A stretch of DNA of 10,837 nucleotides, taken from CAZUZD01 sp964624465 (lineage in GTDB: Bacteria; Planctomycetota; Planctomycetia; Isosphaerales; Isosphaeraceae). Both the position numbers and the translations under genes were made by a program. The notes under the pieces were generated by a model. That model worked only from the letters and a program-made list of their open reading frames with translations. It had not been told where the DNA came from and did not search any database. Below, in pieces: positions 1-7,014 of this stretch; position 1 is the stretch's first letter, and every line of letters starts with the position of its first letter. The DNA is taken from assembly GCA_964624465.1 (NCBI GenBank), contig CAZUZD010000215.1, forward strand, positions 1 through 10,837. Direction: 5' to 3'.

Positions 1-954
1 GTCGTCGCCGAGCCGGCCGACGGCCTGCGCGCCCCGCTCCAGGCTGCCGAGCGCCGGCGGCAGGCGGTCGATCGCGGTGCCGAAGCGCTCGATCTGGACG
101 CCGAGGCCGTCGCCGAGCCGCTGGTTCAGCAGGCCCAGGGCGGCGGTGGTGCGCTCCGACTGGGCGGCGATCTCGGCCCGGAGCCGCTCCAGGGGCGCGG
201 CCAGGCTCTCGACGCCGGCGCCCGAGCCGCTCAGCGTGCCCATGCGCGGCAGGACGTGCTCGACGATCCAGCCGTCGACGCGGGCGAGCAGGTCCTCGCT
301 GCGGCGCGAGACGAGCGTCTGCACCAGCATCAGGGCCGCGCTCAGGAACAGGGCGAGCAGGGTGCTGTCGAAGGCAATCTGCAATGCGCCGGTGACACTG
401 GTCAGGTTCGAGAGGAAGCCGTCCAGCTCCTTGACCATCGGCAGCACACGGCTGATGTTCATGAGGGCCTTGCTGATGCCCTCGACGGTGCCGATGAAGC
501 CGATCACGGGCAGCAGGTAGAGGATGTAGCGGTTCAGGGTGAACCGGCCGGCGGCGTGCTCCTGGTCGAGCGCCGAGGCCTCGCGGTTCAGCTCCATGAG
601 CTGCACGGCGGGCACCGGGCCGGCGTCGCCGCCGCGGAGGTGCGCGGCGAGCTGCCGCAGCCGCGTGGGCAGCACCCGGCGGTCGGACTCGTCGATCGAC
701 TCGGGGTCGGCCAGCCAGCCGTCGGCGGTGGCGAAGGCGCGCTCGTTGCGCCAGAGGAGCCAGAGCTCGCGGGCGAGCGTGAGCACCGCCCAGGCGTAGA
801 TCGCGGTGCCGACGTACTGCTCCCAGCCGCGCTCGAACATGAGCGTGGGGTCGAAGATCATCAGGGCGATCGGGAACGCCAGGGCCATCGCGAGCAGGAC
901 GGCCGCGGCGGTGTAGGCCAGCCTCGGGACGAGCGGGGCCGCGGGACGGGACAT
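1..954 (-). CDS. MotA/TolQ/ExbB-type proton channel family protein, C-terminus beyond left edge
   Basis: The frame stays open for 318 codons to the window edge, so the C-terminus is missing. Four hydrophobic segments are visible at about residues 12-34, 46-68, 142-165 and 188-213, with a cytoplasmic-looking stretch of about 75 residues between the second and third. The third segment contains PVIGFIGTVEGI, close to the GLLGTVxGM signature of ExbB/TolQ channels. The fourth (ALQIAFDSTLLALFLSAALM) matches the family's last channel helix. A polar, probably helical tail starts near residue 215 and continues off the window. Family members form pentameric inner-membrane stators that use ion flow to do mechanical work with a MotB/ExbD/TolR-type partner; that partner should lie further left. 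The ATG is fixed by a perfect AGGAGG seven bases upstream. It follows the ATC-hydrolase-like gene by 149 bases. Four segments plus a tail look more like MotA or ZorA than classical three-helix ExbB. Family assignment is firm; the specific role is unknown. Confidence 0.85.
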   Translation of the reverse strand, partial: MSRPAAPLVPRLAYTAAAVLLAMALAFPIALMIFDPTLMFERGWEQYVGTAIYAWAVLTLARELWLLWRNERAFATADGWLADPESIDESDRRVLPTRLRQLAAHLRGGDAGPVPAVQLMELNREASALDQEHAAGRFTLNRYILYLLPVIGFIGTVEGISKALMNISRVLPMVKELDGFLSNLTSVTGALQIAFDSTLLALFLSAALMLVQTLVSRRSEDLLARVDGWIVEHVLPRMGTLSGSGAGVESLAAPLERLRAEIAAQSERTTAALGLLNQRLGDGLGVQIERFGTAIDRLPPALGSLERGAQAVGRLGDD

Positions 955-961
955 CGGGTCA

Positions 962-967
962 CCTCCT
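962..967 (-). promoter_or_regulatory. Shine-Dalgarno site of the MotA/TolQ-type gene
   Basis: A full AGGAGG on the minus strand, followed by seven bases and the ATG at 954-952. It is the strongest ribosome binding site in the window and settles the start codon of the channel gene. Confidence 0.85.
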
Positions 968-1103
968 GTGACCGGGATTCGGGCGGGCCGGGGCCTGACA
1001 AAACGGACCAGGACCCCGCCCGTCGCTTCCTCCTCAGAATCGGCCACGCCGCCCGCCCGCTTGACCTTTCCCGCATCGCCGGCACCCCCGGCACGACCAG
1101 CGC

Positions 1104-1667
1104 TCAGCCGCCGCCCGGCCCCGGGGCCCCGGCGTCGGCCGTCTCGGCGTCGGACTTGAGCCGGAACCGGAAGTCGCAGAACGGGGCCCCCTCCATGAGG
1201 GTCTGCGTCCGGGTCAGGCCGATGGCGGGGTTGAACCCCTCGACCAGGGCGAAGTCGCGGCAGCACGAGAGGCTGGAGCCGAGGTCGGCCAGGCCCAGGG
1301 CCCGGTACATCTCGGCGAACCGGCAGCGGGTGACGTCGAACTCCAGCCGGGCCTCGTCCTGCGCCAGCACCCGCAGCTCCAGCGCCCCGCCCTCGCGCCA
1401 GCGATCGACGCAGCTCGCGAACGCCGTCAGGCTGGCCGCCCCCAGCGCCTGTGCCTGGTCGGCCCCCGCCTGCCGGGCCAGGTCGGCGACCACCCGCCGC
1501 ACCAGCGCCAGGGTCCGGGTCTCCCCCAGCTCGTCGCTCACGGCGCGGAGCAGGGGCCCGACGATCCGCGCCTCGATCTCGCGCCGCTCCAGCAGGGTGA
1601 GCCGCGGCGCCGGGTCCGCTGCCGCCCCCGGTCCGGTATCGTCCGCCGATGCCCTGGCCTCGCTCAC
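1104..1667 (-). CDS. L-2-amino-thiazoline-4-carboxylic acid (ATC) hydrolase family protein
   Basis: This is a 187-residue soluble protein with no signal peptide. The C-terminal half carries the pattern I associate with the ATC hydrolase family: LEFDVTRCRFAEMY with Cys115, then LSCCRDFAL with Cys135, Cys136 and Asp138, then the GFNPAIGLTRTQTLMEG stretch, and finally FCDFRF with Cys164 and Asp165. The characterised Pseudomonas enzyme opens the thiazoline ring of ATC on the way to L-cysteine. Most family members are uncharacterised, so the substrate here is uncertain. Residues 28-90 look helical, and the first 20 and last 15 residues are low-complexity. The start is GTG: it is supported by a GGAGG seven bases upstream, and the protein has no other good in-frame start. 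It lies 149 bases ahead of the channel gene and may share its transcript. A -10-like box (1723-1728) and direct repeats sit just upstream. Confidence 0.8.
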   Translation of the reverse strand: MSEARASADDTGPGAAADPAPRLTLLERREIEARIVGPLLRAVSDELGETRTLALVRRVVADLARQAGADQAQALGAASLTAFASCVDRWREGGALELRVLAQDEARLEFDVTRCRFAEMYRALGLADLGSSLSCCRDFALVEGFNPAIGLTRTQTLMEGAPFCDFRFRLKSDAETADAGAPGPGGG

Positions 1668-1674
1668 GGTCTCG

Positions 1675-1679
1675 CCTCC
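1675..1679 (-). promoter_or_regulatory. Shine-Dalgarno site selecting the GTG start of the ATC-hydrolase-like gene
   Basis: GGAGG on the minus strand lies seven bases before the GTG at 1667-1665. This is the main reason for choosing a GTG start, since no in-frame ATG with comparable support is present nearby. Confidence 0.75.
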
Positions 1680-1693
1680 CGGGAATTCCGAGT

Positions 1694-1722
1694 GTCACGG
1701 CCGCCCGATTCTCGTCACGGCC
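1694..1722. repeat. 9-bp direct repeat pair GTCACGGCC (1694-1702, 1714-1722)
   Basis: Two identical copies of GTCACGGCC start 20 bp apart, about two helical turns. On the minus strand the second copy abuts the probable -10 box and the first lies in the start of the transcribed leader. This geometry would suit a repressor, but chance repetition in GC-rich DNA cannot be excluded. Confidence 0.6.
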
Positions 1723-1741
1723 ATTGTAGCCCGCCCGATTC
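1701..1741. repeat. 11-bp direct repeat pair CCGCCCGATTC (1701-1711, 1731-1741)
   Basis: Two perfect copies of CCGCCCGATTC start 30 bp apart, about three helical turns, one on each side of the -10 box at 1723-1728. The first copy overlaps the GTCACGGCC repeat by two bases, so the two pairs form a compact composite array. The second copy falls in the spacer region of the probable ATC-hydrolase promoter. Confidence 0.6.
1723..1728 (-). promoter_or_regulatory. Probable -10 box of the ATC-hydrolase-like gene
   Basis: On the minus strand the hexamer is TACAAT, five of six matches to the sigma-70 -10 consensus, in otherwise GC-rich DNA. It would give a transcript start near 1716 and a leader of roughly 50 bases before the GTG. 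The -35 position (CGGGAC with a 17-base spacer) is poor, so an activator may be needed. The box sits between copies of two direct-repeat pairs. Confidence 0.45.
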
Positions 1742-1782
1742 CGTCGTCCCGGGGGGAGCCGCCGGTGCACGGCGATCCGGAT

Positions 1783-1798
1783 TGGCGATGTGATGGCA
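1783..1798 (+). promoter_or_regulatory. Sigma-54-like -24/-12 element upstream of the CHRD/PEP-CTERM gene
   Basis: The sequence TGGCGATGTGATGGCA has the GG and GC dinucleotides at the spacing required of a -24/-12 promoter, and it matches TGGC at the left and T.GCA at the right. Several middle positions differ from the consensus. It would start transcription near 1809, about 120 bases before the CHRD start. PEP-CTERM genes in some bacteria are known to have sigma-54 promoters, which makes the match worth noting, but it could be fortuitous. Confidence 0.3.
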
Positions 1799-1865
1799 TG
1801 GGAGAACTTTCACAAGATTTGGAGTTTTTGGGGGACGCACCGTGGCCGGCGTGATGCAATGAGCG

Positions 1866-1886
1866 CGCCCGCCGCCGGGGCGGGTG
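1866..1886 (+). other. GC hairpin in the presumed CHRD leader
   Basis: CCCGCC (1868-1873) and GGCGGG (1879-1884) form a perfect 6-bp stem around a five-base loop, extendable by a G-T and a C-G pair. It lies 42 bases before the CHRD start codon. Its function is unknown; it may simply reflect base composition. Confidence 0.35.
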
Positions 1887-1915
1887 GCCGCAGAGTCGAA
1901 TCAGGCTGGTACATA

Positions 1916-1920
1916 GGGAG
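1916..1920 (+). promoter_or_regulatory. Shine-Dalgarno site of the CHRD/PEP-CTERM gene
   Basis: GGGAG lies seven bases before the ATG at 1928. It selects this ATG, directly ahead of a signal peptide, over in-frame ATGs at 1790 and 1859 that would put non-signal sequence in front. Confidence 0.65.
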
Positions 1921-1927
1921 CTTCCGC

Positions 1928-2539
1928 ATGTTGCGACGGATCATGGTTTCGGGCTGCGCGCTGGCCGCCCTGGTAGCTCTGGCGCCGGCGGCGTCGGCCG
2001 GGGTGATCGTCTACGATGCCACGCTCTCGGGCGCGGCCGAGGCGCCGCCGAACGTGTCGCCAGGCGTCGGGTTCGCGCGCGTGGAGCTCGACGCGGTGGC
2101 GAACACCATGCGGGTCAAGATCGACTTCCAGCACCTGACCGGGACCACGACGGTCGCGCACATCCACGCGGCCACGGCCGTGGCGGGCACGGGCACGGCC
2201 GGGGTGGCCACCACCACGCCCACCTTCCTCGGGTTCCCGACAGGCGTCACCAGCGGCAGCTACGATCTCACGTTGGACATGACGCTGGCGTCGAGCTACA
2301 ACCCCGCCTACGTGACAGCCAACGGCGGCAACACGACCAGCGCCCAGCTGGCGCTGTTCACCGCGATCGCCGACGGCAAGGCGTACGTGAACGTGCACTC
2401 GACCGCGTTCCCGGGCGGCGAGATCCGCGGCTTCCTGACGCCGGCGCCCGAGCCCGCGACGCTGACGATCCTGGCCAGCGGCGTGATCGGCCTGGGCCTC
2501 TACCGCCGCCTGCGGCCGACGGCCCCGACCGCCGGCTGA
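1928..2539 (+). CDS. CHRD domain protein with PEP-CTERM sorting signal
   Basis: This 203-residue exported protein starts with a classical signal peptide: basic MLRR, a hydrophobic core to about residue 20, and a likely cut after Ala-Ser-Ala24. Residues 27-172 form one CHRD domain, the beta-rich module first named from chordin and common in secreted bacterial proteins. Hallmarks are the AHIHAA stretch and the closing VNVHSTAFPGGEIRGFL. The tail from residue 174 is a textbook PEP-CTERM signal: PEPATL, a hydrophobic stretch (TILASGVIGLGLY) and a basic cluster RRLR. Exosortase is known to recognise such tails and process them at the cell envelope, so the mature protein is probably surface-bound or released into matrix. 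No exosortase gene is in this window. The gene is divergent from the ATC-hydrolase-like gene and lies 170 bases before the Hint protein gene. The binding partner is unknown. Confidence 0.9.
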   Translation: MLRRIMVSGCALAALVALAPAASAGVIVYDATLSGAAEAPPNVSPGVGFARVELDAVANTMRVKIDFQHLTGTTTVAHIHAATAVAGTGTAGVATTTPTFLGFPTGVTSGSYDLTLDMTLASSYNPAYVTANGGNTTSAQLALFTAIADGKAYVNVHSTAFPGGEIRGFLTPAPEPATLTILASGVIGLGLYRRLRPTAPTAG

Positions 2540-2551
2540 TCCCGGACCCGG

Positions 2552-2583
2552 CCGCTGCCGCCGGCTCTCCCCCGGCGGTGCGG
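2552..2583 (+). terminator. Strong hairpin after the CHRD gene, possible terminator without U-tract
   Basis: Starting 12 bases after the CHRD stop codon, CCGCCGG (2558-2564) pairs perfectly with CCGGCGG (2572-2578) around a seven-base loop. The stem continues with a G-T pair, one bulged T and four further G-C pairs. No T-run follows, so it is not a standard intrinsic terminator. It may end or stabilise the upstream transcript. Confidence 0.45.
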
Positions 2584-2644
2584 CCCGGAATTTCGCTGCG
2601 CGGGCTGAATGCCGACGCGGCGGCCGTCGTCTACCAGGCAGACA

Positions 2645-2680
2645 GTCGAGGGCAGCCGGCCGGAATGAGGCCGGCTCGAC
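2645..2680 (+). other. Nested inverted repeat just upstream of the Hint protein gene
   Basis: AGCCGGCC (2654-2661) and GGCCGGCT (2669-2676) are a perfect 8-bp inverted repeat around GGAATGA. An outer pair, GTCGAG (2645-2650) and CTCGAC (2675-2680), is also perfectly complementary and overlaps the inner one by two bases on its right side, so alternative folds are possible. It ends 15 bases before the ribosome binding site. It could be a leader structure or a dyad operator. Confidence 0.45.
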
Positions 2681-2695
2681 CGCCGGTCGCGGAAC

Positions 2696-2700
2696 AGGAG
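2696..2700 (+). promoter_or_regulatory. Shine-Dalgarno site of the Hint protein gene
   Basis: AGGAG lies nine bases before the ATG at 2710. It favours that start over in-frame GTG 2578 and ATG 2665. The hydrophobic leader begins directly at residue 2 of the protein. Confidence 0.6.
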
Positions 2701-2709
2701 TCCACGGTC

Positions 2710-4908
2710 ATGGTGCTGCCGCTGCTGCTCTGCGTGGGAACGACCCTGCTGGCCGCCCAGGGGCCCGAGCCATCGACCCCCTCGCCGGCGGCCGATCCCG
2801 CCTACCAGGCCGCTCGCGCGGCGGCCGGCCGCGACGCCGGGGCCCACACCCGGCTGGCGCTGTGGTGCGAGGCCCACGGCCTCGACGCCGAGCGGGCCGA
2901 GCACCTGGCCCTGGCCGTGCTGGCCGACCCCGGCAACGCCCTGGCCCGCGCCCTCATGGGCCTGGTCCGCGAGGGGGACCGCTGGGTCCGCCCCGAGTCG
3001 CTCCAGGAGGAACTCCGCGACGACCCGGCGACCGCCCCCGCCCGCGCCGAGTACCAGGCCAGACGGGCGAAGCTCGACCCCGGCGACGCCGACGCGCACT
3101 GGGAGCTCGGCCTGTGGTGCGATCAGGCGGGCCTGGACGCCGAGGCGCGGGCGCACTTCGCCGTCGTCACCCGGCTCGACCCGAAACGGGACGCCGCCTG
3201 GACGCGGCTGGGCGCCCGGCAGGTCGACGGCCGCTGGCTGACCCCCGAGCAGGCCGCCGCCGAGAAGCTCGAGAAGCAGGCGCAGCAGAAGGCCGACCGG
3301 GTGCATCGGGCCCAGCTCGAGAAGTGGCGGGGCCAGCTCCGCGACCCCCGCAAGCGGGCCGCCGCCGAGGCGGGCCTGGCCGGCCTGCACGACCCCCGCG
3401 CGGTGCCGAGCATCGTCGCCGTCTTCGCCAGGGGCGGCGCCTCGGACCAGTCCAACGCCGTCCAGCTCCTGGGCCAGATCTCCGTGCCCGAGTCGTCGCT
3501 GGCCCTGGCCGGCCTGGCCGTGCGGGGCGCCTCCGACGAGGTCCGGCGGCGGGCGACCGAGGTGCTCCGCACCCGCGACCCCCGCGAGTTCGCCGCCCCC
3601 CTGATCCGCCGCCTGGGCCGGCCCGTCGCCTTCGAGGTCCGGCCCGTCAACGGCCCGGGGCAGCCGGGCGTCCTGTTCGTCGAGGGCAAGCAGTTCAACC
3701 TCCGGCGCCAGTACAGCCCGCCGGCCGGTCCCGTGCTCCAGCCCGGCGACCGCCTGGCCGGCACCGACGAGTTCGGCCTGCCCGTCATCGCCCGTCCGTA
3801 TGGCTACGTCGATCGCACCTTCACCGCCGCCGAGCTGCTGACCGGCTACCAGGGCGGGACGCCGAACCCGCCGAACGGAGCCGCCGACCCCGAGGGCCGC
3901 AACCGGTTCGTGGGCCAGGCCGCCGGCGGCTCGGCCGAGGTGCAGCAGGGGGCCGCGGCGCTGGCCGACGCGGTCGCCAACAGCGCCGGCGGCCTGAGCT
4001 TCGAGCAGTGGGTCGCCGCCACCAGCCTCCAGGCGCGACCGGGCGGGGCCGGCAGCGCGTTCCAGTTCCGGTATCGCCGCGACCTGCTCGTGCCCGTGGG
4101 CCAGCAGGAGCTGGAGGCCCGCCGCGCGGCCCTCTCGGCGCAGGAGCAGCTCGAGGCCGACGTCGCCGTGATCAAGCAGTACAACGCCGGGGTCCAGGCG
4201 GTCAACGACCGCATCCTCGGCGTGCTCGAGCCCGCCACCGGCCTGGACTACGGCGCCGACCGCGACCGCTGGCTGGCCTGGTACTTCGACCAGCTCGGCT
4301 ACACCTATCGCGCGGCCTCCGAGTCGGACCGGCCCACGCTCTTCGAGGAGGCCGCGCTGTCCGACCTGCCCCGGCCCGTGCCGGTCGGGGTCTACACCTC
4401 GCCGGTCGAGCTGCTGGCCCGCTACAGCTGCTTCGCCGCCGGCACCCCGGTGCACACCCGCACGGGCCTGGTGCCGATCGAGCGGCTCCGGCCCGGGGAC
4501 CTGGTGCTGAGCCAGGACCCCCGCACCGGCGGCCTCTCCTATCAGCCCGTCCTGACCGTGCACCACAACCCGCCCGGCGACACGCTGGCCCTGACGGTCG
4601 GGGACGAGACGGTCGTCGCCAGCACGTACCACCGCTTCTGGGAGGCCGGTCGCGGCTGGGCGATGGCCCGCGAGCTGACCCTCGGGCGCACGCTGCGGGC
4701 GCTCAAGGGCACCGGCACCGTCGCCGAGATCCTGCCCGGCGGCCGCCAGCCGGTCTTCAACCTCGACGTCGCCGGCGGCCACACCTTCTTCGTCGGCCGC
4801 CGCGGCCTGCTCGTGCACGACAACGGCCTGCCCGCCAGCCGGTCCGAGCCATTCGACCGGCCCGCCGACCTGGCCGCCGCCGCACCCGTCACACCCACGG
4901 CCCGCTGA
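2710..4908 (+). CDS. Secreted helical-repeat protein with C-terminal Hint (autoprocessing) domain
   Basis: This is a 732-residue protein. Residues 1-16 are a hydrophobic leader ending LLAA, probably a signal peptide although it lacks the usual basic start. Two related modules follow (about 42-97 and 126-182). Each has a LALWC or LGLWC helix, a GLDAE turn, an LADP or LDP turn and a DRW or GRW motif. A charged helix (183-210) and HEAT-like repeats (about 214-300) come next, then a middle region I do not recognise. The Hint domain runs from Cys574 to Asn705. It opens SCFAAGTPVHTRTG with the predicted nucleophile Cys574, continues with IERLRPGDLVLSQD, has the His641 block STYHRFW, and ends HTFFVGRRGLLVHDN. 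Hint domains are known to cleave or transesterify their own backbone. Here only 27 residues follow, with no recognisable toxin. Penultimate Asp704, with His one position further back, differs from the canonical His-Asn end. The processing outcome is unknown. Confidence 0.85.
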   Translation: MVLPLLLCVGTTLLAAQGPEPSTPSPAADPAYQAARAAAGRDAGAHTRLALWCEAHGLDAERAEHLALAVLADPGNALARALMGLVREGDRWVRPESLQEELRDDPATAPARAEYQARRAKLDPGDADAHWELGLWCDQAGLDAEARAHFAVVTRLDPKRDAAWTRLGARQVDGRWLTPEQAAAEKLEKQAQQKADRVHRAQLEKWRGQLRDPRKRAAAEAGLAGLHDPRAVPSIVAVFARGGASDQSNAVQLLGQISVPESSLALAGLAVRGASDEVRRRATEVLRTRDPREFAAPLIRRLGRPVAFEVRPVNGPGQPGVLFVEGKQFNLRRQYSPPAGPVLQPGDRLAGTDEFGLPVIARPYGYVDRTFTAAELLTGYQGGTPNPPNGAADPEGRNRFVGQAAGGSAEVQQGAAALADAVANSAGGLSFEQWVAATSLQARPGGAGSAFQFRYRRDLLVPVGQQELEARRAALSAQEQLEADVAVIKQYNAGVQAVNDRILGVLEPATGLDYGADRDRWLAWYFDQLGYTYRAASESDRPTLFEEAALSDLPRPVPVGVYTSPVELLARYSCFAAGTPVHTRTGLVPIERLRPGDLVLSQDPRTGGLSYQPVLTVHHNPPGDTLALTVGDETVVASTYHRFWEAGRGWAMARELTLGRTLRALKGTGTVAEILPGGRQPVFNLDVAGGHTFFVGRRGLLVHDNGLPASRSEPFDRPADLAAAAPVTPTAR

Positions 4909-4978
4909 CGTCCGGTCTCGGGCGCCCTCGGGCCGCGGGGGATCTTCAAGTTCCAGCCGGTTCCGGCAGGACGGTCGC

Positions 4979-5842
<864 letters not shown>

Positions 5843-5994
5843 GGGCGCATTCTCCGGGGTGCAACGGGCGCGAGCGGATGGGTCGCGCGGCCAGGCCCCG
5901 GCGCGGCCCCGGGGGGCCGGCCCGAACGCGGCCGAGCGCCCGATCATCCTACCGATGCCGACGCCCGCATGCGACGGGGCCGACCCCGGCCGCC

Positions 5995-7014
5995 TCAGCG
6001 CCCCGCGCCGGGGCCCTCGGCGTCGTACCACGCCACCGTGCGGGCGATGCTCTCTCGGTACGACGCGGCCGGCGTCCAGCCCAGCTTCGTGCGGGCCTTG
6101 GCCGTGCTGTACGCCAGGTCGCGGCCCATCAGCCAGGTGGCGTAGCGGGTGATCAGCGGCGGCCGCCGCCGCCGCGCCAGCCGCGCGCCGGCCTCGAGCG
6201 CGAACGCCGCGCCGAAGACGACCCTGTACGCCCGGCGGCGGTGCAACGGCCGCACGCCCACGGCCTCGGCCCAGAGGTCGAAGTAGTCGCGCTGGGTGAT
6301 CGGCCCCTGGTCGGTGACGTTGTACGCCTCGCCCACCGAACCCGGATCGGCGGCCGCCAGCAAGGCGGCGTCGGCCACGCAGCCGGCGTAGATGGCGCTC
6401 AGCGGGTTGTCCCCGCGGCCAATGAGCGGGATCCCGCCGCCGCGGAGCTTCCGCACGATCCGATCGGTCGTCGTCCGGTCGCGCTCGCCGAAGAGCCAGC
6501 TCGGGCGGATGACCGTCAGCCGCAGGCCACGACGCTCGGCCAGGTCCCAGAGCAGCTGCTCCTGGCCCACCTTGCTGCGGGTGTAGTAGTCCCACACCGC
6601 CCAGAGGTTCTGACCCAGCGGGTCCGACTCGACCACCGCCGGGCCGCCCTCGCGCGGGTGGCCGTAGGCGCTGGTGGAGCTGACGTGCACGAACCGCTCG
6701 ACCCCCGCGTCGGTCGCCGCCGTGGCCAGGGTCTGCGTGGCGTCGATGCACCCGGCCTGGAACTCCGCCCAGTTCCCCCAGTCGCCCACCTTGGAGGCGG
6801 AGTGGTAGACGACGGCGACGCCCTCGGTGGCGCGTCGGGTGGCCGCCGGGTCGTTGAGGTCGCCGGGGACGAGCTCGACGCCGAGCCGCTGGAGGAAGTC
6901 GGTGCGGGCGCCGGGGCGGACCAGGGCGCGGACGCGGCGGCCGCGGGCGCCGAGGCGCTCGGCGATGTGGCTGCCCAGCAGGCCGGTGCCGCCGGTGACG
7001 AGGTCGAGTTCCAT
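5995..7014 (-). CDS. NAD(P)-dependent epimerase/dehydratase, 3beta-HSD-like extended SDR
   Basis: This is a 339-residue cytoplasmic enzyme. The dinucleotide-binding loop GGTGLLG (8-14) follows the first strand immediately, so the start is well placed even though no clear ribosome binding site precedes it. GDLND (51-55) is the usual adenine-side motif, HVSSTSAYG (110-118) holds the active-site Ser/Thr, and Tyr144 with Lys148 make the YxxxK pair. The stretch YHSASKVGDWGNW (70-82) resembles sterol dehydrogenase-like and OleD-like members of the 3beta-HSD branch. However, the usual Asn-x-x-Gly-Thr after it is replaced by Cys-Ile-Asp-Ala-Thr (89-93). The C-terminal substrate lobe includes a basic RRRR run at 281-284. 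Such enzymes oxidise, reduce or epimerise sugar nucleotides, sterols or beta-keto compounds; the substrate cannot be read from sequence. The gene is divergent from the GAF-HlyD gene and lies ahead of the dienelactone hydrolase. Confidence 0.88.
   Translation of the reverse strand: MELDLVTGGTGLLGSHIAERLGARGRRVRALVRPGARTDFLQRLGVELVPGDLNDPAATRRATEGVAVVYHSASKVGDWGNWAEFQAGCIDATQTLATAATDAGVERFVHVSSTSAYGHPREGGPAVVESDPLGQNLWAVWDYYTRSKVGQEQLLWDLAERRGLRLTVIRPSWLFGERDRTTTDRIVRKLRGGGIPLIGRGDNPLSAIYAGCVADAALLAAADPGSVGEAYNVTDQGPITQRDYFDLWAEAVGVRPLHRRRAYRVVFGAAFALEAGARLARRRRPPLITRYATWLMGRDLAYSTAKARTKLGWTPAASYRESIARTVAWYDAEGPGAGR

Noticed and set aside
1..1667. Zorya phage-defence operon
   Set aside because: Only one channel protein is visible, the upstream neighbour is metabolic, and no ZorB, ZorC or ZorD is in view. 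It is kept as a question for the left flank.
256..1854. A 532-codon open frame on the plus strand
   Set aside because: It is antisense to the channel and ATC-hydrolase-like genes, both of which have strong ribosome binding sites and family motifs.
1790..1927. Longer N-terminus of the CHRD protein from ATG 1790 or 1859
   Set aside because: It would bury the signal peptide. The ATG at 1928 has GGGAG at the right distance and starts directly with a basic n-region.
2578..2709. Longer N-terminus of the Hint protein from GTG 2578 or ATG 2665
   Set aside because: These starts lie in or beside the intergenic hairpins and lack a good ribosome binding site. ATG 2665 would add a basic n-region to the leader, so it is the only serious alternative.
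4429..4824. Intein capable of protein splicing
   Set aside because: There is no Cys, Ser or Thr after Asn705, the penultimate residue is Asp rather than His, and there is no conserved extein after the domain. A cleaving Hint domain fits better.
4909..4978. Bidirectional terminator between the convergent Hint and dienelactone hydrolase genes
   Set aside because: Only short stems such as GCCGG-TT-CCGGC with a two-base loop are present, and there are no T-runs on either strand.
5843..5994. Separate promoter for the dienelactone hydrolase (TAGGAT-like box on the minus strand)
   Set aside because: The hexamer has no acceptable -35 partner at 16-18 bases, so read-through from the epimerase gene is as likely.
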